Shown here piece by piece: positions 61,390 to 64,000 of a stretch of 64,000 nucleotides of DNA (the first letter of the stretch is position 1; every line of letters starts with the position of its first letter). Below the pieces are notes generated by a model. That model did not search any database and had not been told where the DNA came from. It saw only the letters and a list, made by a program, of their open reading frames with translations. A program made the position numbers and the translations under genes. Source of the stretch: JBBQZO01 sp038207625 (GTDB lineage Bacteria > Pseudomonadota > Gammaproteobacteria > Burkholderiales > Burkholderiaceae_D); the NCBI GenBank assembly GCA_038207625.1, contig JBBQZO010000010.1, positions 62,001 through 126,000 of the forward strand. Direction: 5' to 3'.

Positions 61390-62277
61390 ATGCTTGACAA
61401 TGAACAGGGCAAGAAGATGTTGAAACGGGCCAGCGTGGGCATCGCGGCGCTGATCGCCATCAGCGTCGTTTGGCCGTTCTATTCCGTGCCCACCGGTTTT
61501 CGCGGCGTCGTCACCACCTTCGGCAAGATCACCGGCATCGAAGGCGAAGGCCTGGCCGTGCTGCCGCCGTGGCAAAAGCTGCATGTATTTAATATCCGCG
61601 CCGAGCAGGCCGATATCGAGGGCGCCGAAGGCAGTACCTCCGACACCCAGCCCGTCAAGGTCAGCATGACAGTGCGCTACTCGATCAGCACCGACCGCGT
61701 CTCGGAGGTGTTCGAAAAGTATTCGCACGACGGCAATATGCTGTCCTACGTGCAGACCGCCACCCAGGAGGTGTTCAAGGCCGTCACCGCCAAATACAGC
61801 GCGCCGGACCTGATCGCCAAGCGCGCCATGGTGTCGGCCGACATCTCGTCGGCGCTGCGCACCAAGCTCGCTTTGTACGGTGCCCAGGTGATCAGCATCG
61901 ACATGCGCAACTTCTCGTTCTCGCCCTCCTACATGAGCGCGATTAACGAAAAAGTCACGCAGGAGCAGCTGCGTCTGGGCGCGGAAAACAAGCTCAAAAC
62001 GGTGGAAGCGGAACAGAAGCAGAAGGTGGCCATCGCCGAGGCTGAAGCATCGGCCGCGCGCGCCACCGCCGACGGCCAGGCCTACGCCAACCTGACCGTC
62101 GCGCGCGCCCAGGCTGACGCGCTGCGCTTGCAAAATTCGGCGCTGGCCCAGAGCAAGGACGTGCTCGAACTGCGCCGCATCGAAGTCGAGCAGATCAAGG
62201 CCAACAAGTGGAACGGCCAGCTGCCCACCAATATGTATGCGGGCGCGCCGATTCCGTTCTTGAACATGGCGAAATAG
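61390..62277 (+). CDS. SPFH/prohibitin-family membrane protein
   Basis: 295 residues. One N-terminal transmembrane helix (ASVGIAALIAISVVWPFY), then the SPFH/Band 7 domain (VPTGFRGVVTTFGKI to about residue 190) and a long Ala/Glu-rich coiled coil (LRLGAENKLKTVEAEQKQKV and on). SPFH proteins form large ring-like membrane assemblies and often regulate FtsH-type proteases or membrane order. No partner gene is adjacent. Confidence 0.92.
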   Translation: MLDNEQGKKMLKRASVGIAALIAISVVWPFYSVPTGFRGVVTTFGKITGIEGEGLAVLPPWQKLHVFNIRAEQADIEGAEGSTSDTQPVKVSMTVRYSISTDRVSEVFEKYSHDGNMLSYVQTATQEVFKAVTAKYSAPDLIAKRAMVSADISSALRTKLALYGAQVISIDMRNFSFSPSYMSAINEKVTQEQLRLGAENKLKTVEAEQKQKVAIAEAEASAARATADGQAYANLTVARAQADALRLQNSALAQSKDVLELRRIEVEQIKANKWNGQLPTNMYAGAPIPFLNMAK

Positions 62278-62405
62278 CCGCGCGGTCCTCGGCCGAACGA
62301 CACAAGGTGCAGCAGGACCGGGGCCTGGCCGCGTCCGCACCGACGGCGCGCCAGGCGCGGTGCCGGCGGCGTGGCGCGCACGCCAGGTCGCGCAAATTTT
62401 TGGCG

Positions 62406-62433
62406 AAAAAAAACCCACTTCAATGAGTGGGTT
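62406..62433 (-). terminator. Rho-independent terminator of the DUF6434-like gene
   Basis: On the minus strand: AACCCACT / AGTGGGTT with a 6-nt loop, followed by an uninterrupted T-run of about eight. It lies about 140 bp after the stop of the 68-residue gene. Confidence 0.85.
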
Positions 62434-62573
62434 CAATCCAATTCTTGGAGGAAGTTGGAGGAGACAGACGCAGTATGCTGCGCTGCGCTATATTTAGCTA
62501 ATCAAGTGTCATGATGATGCTTATCACGACGCCATATATCTCAGCGTCGTCGAGCGCCCCAGCGCTGCATCCC

Positions 62574-62780
62574 TCAGCGCTGTCGTCGCAGCCATTCATC
62601 GACGACGTCGCCCATGCTCTTGCTGGCCCCGTCGCGTATCCACGCGATGAACTGGCGGTCGAATTTAAAATCCGCACCGCACGCAAGGACCAGAAAACGC
62701 CGCACATTCTGGGTGTTTTTGTAGCGCGGGTCGACCAGGGTCGCCCGCGTGATGACACTGCCATGCCAATCGACACTCAT
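62574..62780 (-). CDS. DUF6434-like small protein
   Basis: 68 residues from the ATG at 62780, which stands 8 nt after GGGAGG; upstream ATGs are less well placed. Pattern: DWHGSVITRATLVDPRYKNT, QNVRRFLVLACGADFKFDRQ, FIAWIRDG and GDVVDEWLRR. I recognise this as the DUF6434 type, seen alone or after a SAP domain. No function is known. The strong terminator supports it as a separate transcript. Confidence 0.75.
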   Translation of the reverse strand: MSVDWHGSVITRATLVDPRYKNTQNVRRFLVLACGADFKFDRQFIAWIRDGASKSMGDVVDEWLRRQR

Positions 62781-62858
62781 CGCCATCGCCTCCCTGAACG
62801 CCATCTGCGGCGCGCGCAGCGCAGACGCGGGCACCAGACGGCGCCCGCCCCCGGATGC

Positions 62859-64000
62859 TTATTTTTTGACTGCGGCGTCCTTGGCAAAGTCGCCCGCGCT
62901 GATCACCGACATGACGCTCGGCTTCAAGTTCTGGCGCAGCGCCTCGTTGACCTGGGCGACGGTCAGCGCAGCGACCTTCGCTTCCAGGTTTTTGTCGTAG
63001 GCCATCGTGCGATCGATCGACAGATAGCTGGCCAGATGCGCCGCCAGCGGCGCGTCCTCGGTGCGGTCAACTTCTTCCGACTGGCGCCAGCCTTTTTTCG
63101 CTTCGGCCAGTTCGGCCTCGGTGAAACCATCTGCCAGCGCGCGGTTGATCTCCTCGCGCAGCGCCGCCTCCACTTTCGCCGTGTTTTGCGGCGCGCTGAT
63201 GGCATACGCCATCCACAGGCCGGCGGGATCCTGGGCCGGCACGTCGAGCATCGAGCCCACGCCGTAGGACAGCCCTTCCTTCTGGCGGATGCGGTCGGCC
63301 AGCCGGCTGCGCAAGGCGCCGCCGCCGAGCATGTGGTTGGCCATCAACAGCGCCGGATAGGCCGGCGCATCGTCCTTCATCGGCATCGGGTGCAGCGCGA
63401 CCAGCACGCTGTTGGCCTTGTCGGGCGTGGCCAGCGTCAGCGTCTGGGCGCTCACCGGTTTCAAGGTTTGCGCAATGCGCACATAACCCTGGTTGGCGTT
63501 CCAGCTGCCAAACAGCGTGCCGACCTGGGCCTTCAGGGTCGCCGGATCGAAGTCACCGACGGCCGCAAACGTGGCGTTGTTGGTGCCGTAGAACGCGCTA
63601 TGGAAGGCCCTCACCTGCTCGACCGTGACGGCCTTGGTGTTGGCCAGTTTCTCGGGCAGGCTGGCCACGTGATGGACATGCTCGAGCGGGGTGTCGTCGA
63701 GCAGGCGCTGGCTGGCGTTGAACGCTTGCGGCTGCGGCTCGGGAATGTCCTGCTCGGCGCGGCCCATCGCCTCGCGCTGCAGTTCATCAAATTGGAGTGG
63801 CGCATAGGCCGGCTTCTTGAGCACTTCGGCCAGCAGGTCGAGCGTGGCGGCCAGATTCTCGCGCGTCGTCGTCACCGATGCGCTGACCCGTTCGGCGCCC
63901 CCGCCAATCGTCACCTGGGCCTTGAGCTTGTCGAACGCGTCCTTGATTTCCTGGCGCGACAGACGCTCGCTGCCACGCGTGAGCATGCTGGCGGCGAACC
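62859..64000 (-). CDS. M16 (insulinase-like) peptidase, C-terminal part, cut by window edge
   Basis: The frame is open to the end of the window, so the N terminus is missing; about 380 residues are visible. They match the second half of a two-domain M16 zinc peptidase (PqqL/YmxG group): GTNNATFAAVGDFDPATLKA, ANHMLGGGALRSRLADRIRQ, KEGLSYGVGSMLDV. The HxxEH zinc motif would lie outside the window or in the first domain. It ends with a short basic tail. Such proteins are exported or periplasmic peptidases. Confidence 0.9.
   Translation of the reverse strand, partial: FAASMLTRGSERLSRQEIKDAFDKLKAQVTIGGGAERVSASVTTTRENLAATLDLLAEVLKKPAYAPLQFDELQREAMGRAEQDIPEPQPQAFNASQRLLDDTPLEHVHHVASLPEKLANTKAVTVEQVRAFHSAFYGTNNATFAAVGDFDPATLKAQVGTLFGSWNANQGYVRIAQTLKPVSAQTLTLATPDKANSVLVALHPMPMKDDAPAYPALLMANHMLGGGALRSRLADRIRQKEGLSYGVGSMLDVPAQDPAGLWMAYAISAPQNTAKVEAALREEINRALADGFTEAELAEAKKGWRQSEEVDRTEDAPLAAHLASYLSIDRTMAYDKNLEAKVAALTVAQVNEALRQNLKPSVMSVISAGDFAKDAAVKK

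Noticed and set aside
62406..62470. Repeat-rich segment near AACCCACT...AGTGGGTT as a tRNA end or attachment site
   Set aside because: No cloverleaf or CCA-end context could be folded; the stem with T-run on the minus strand is a simple terminator.

Overview
The window looks like chromosome of a high-GC betaproteobacterium of the Oxalobacteraceae (Massilia/Duganella/Janthinobacterium type). This is inferred from the odhA-odhB-lpd-zapE order typical of Burkholderiales, two PEP-CTERM secreted proteins, many secreted hydrolases and three TonB-dependent receptor loci. No rRNA, tRNA, CRISPR array, insertion sequence or phage was recognised. Nearly all sequence is coding or short intergenic DNA.

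Layout. 1-6.4 kb (minus): 2-oxoglutarate dehydrogenase operon (odhA, odhB, lpd) with a SHOCT-PspC gene inserted before lpd, then the start of zapE. 6.7-9.7 kb: a solo BlaI/MecI-type repressor, a TonB-dependent receptor and a small oxidoreductase-like protein. 9.8-14.3 kb: a CHRD PEP-CTERM protein, gluQ, a membrane protein, and a BlaI/M56-peptidase pair. The solo and paired BlaI genes share the operator pattern TAGA-N8-TCTA. 14.3-16.7 kb: alkane hydroxylase alkB, divergent from an AraC regulator. 16.7-22.1 kb: trxC, a DUF2892 protein, an RND pump and its adaptor, controlled by a divergent cysteine-rich ArsR regulator with a clear operator. 22.2-28.4 kb: small hypotheticals, a TPR/glycosyltransferase-like protein, a SLATT membrane protein with its own near-consensus promoter, a spondin PEP-CTERM protein and a secreted phosphoesterase.

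29-34.2 kb: a VOC protein, a SnoaL-like protein, a tightly coupled operon (peroxiredoxin-glutaredoxin, LLM flavin oxidoreductase, a 38-codon gene, mtfA), and a winged-helix protein. 34.5-43.6 kb: a collagen-like lipoprotein, a MipA-like barrel, a glycine-zipper lipoprotein, a patatin, a ferritin-yqjD-yqjE-yqjK-like operon, AsmA and a dead solute-binding protein gene. 43.6-53.5 kb: a single-Cache protein, an M9 collagenase, small membrane proteins, an MFS/LysR divergent pair, a DesK/DesR-type two-component system and the wreck of a TonB-dependent receptor gene. 53.5-60.6 kb: a signalling-looking cluster, with a TonB-dependent receptor and two periplasmic binding proteins on one strand and YfiR plus a PAS histidine kinase on the other. 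60.7-64 kb: a second single-Cache protein, an SPFH protein, a DUF6434-like protein and a partial M16 peptidase.

The least ordinary parts are the YfiR-kinase/receptor cluster, the SLATT protein, the redox-flavoured RND locus, the GTGA-coupled mtfA operon with its overlooked 38-codon gene, and the shared BlaI operator.
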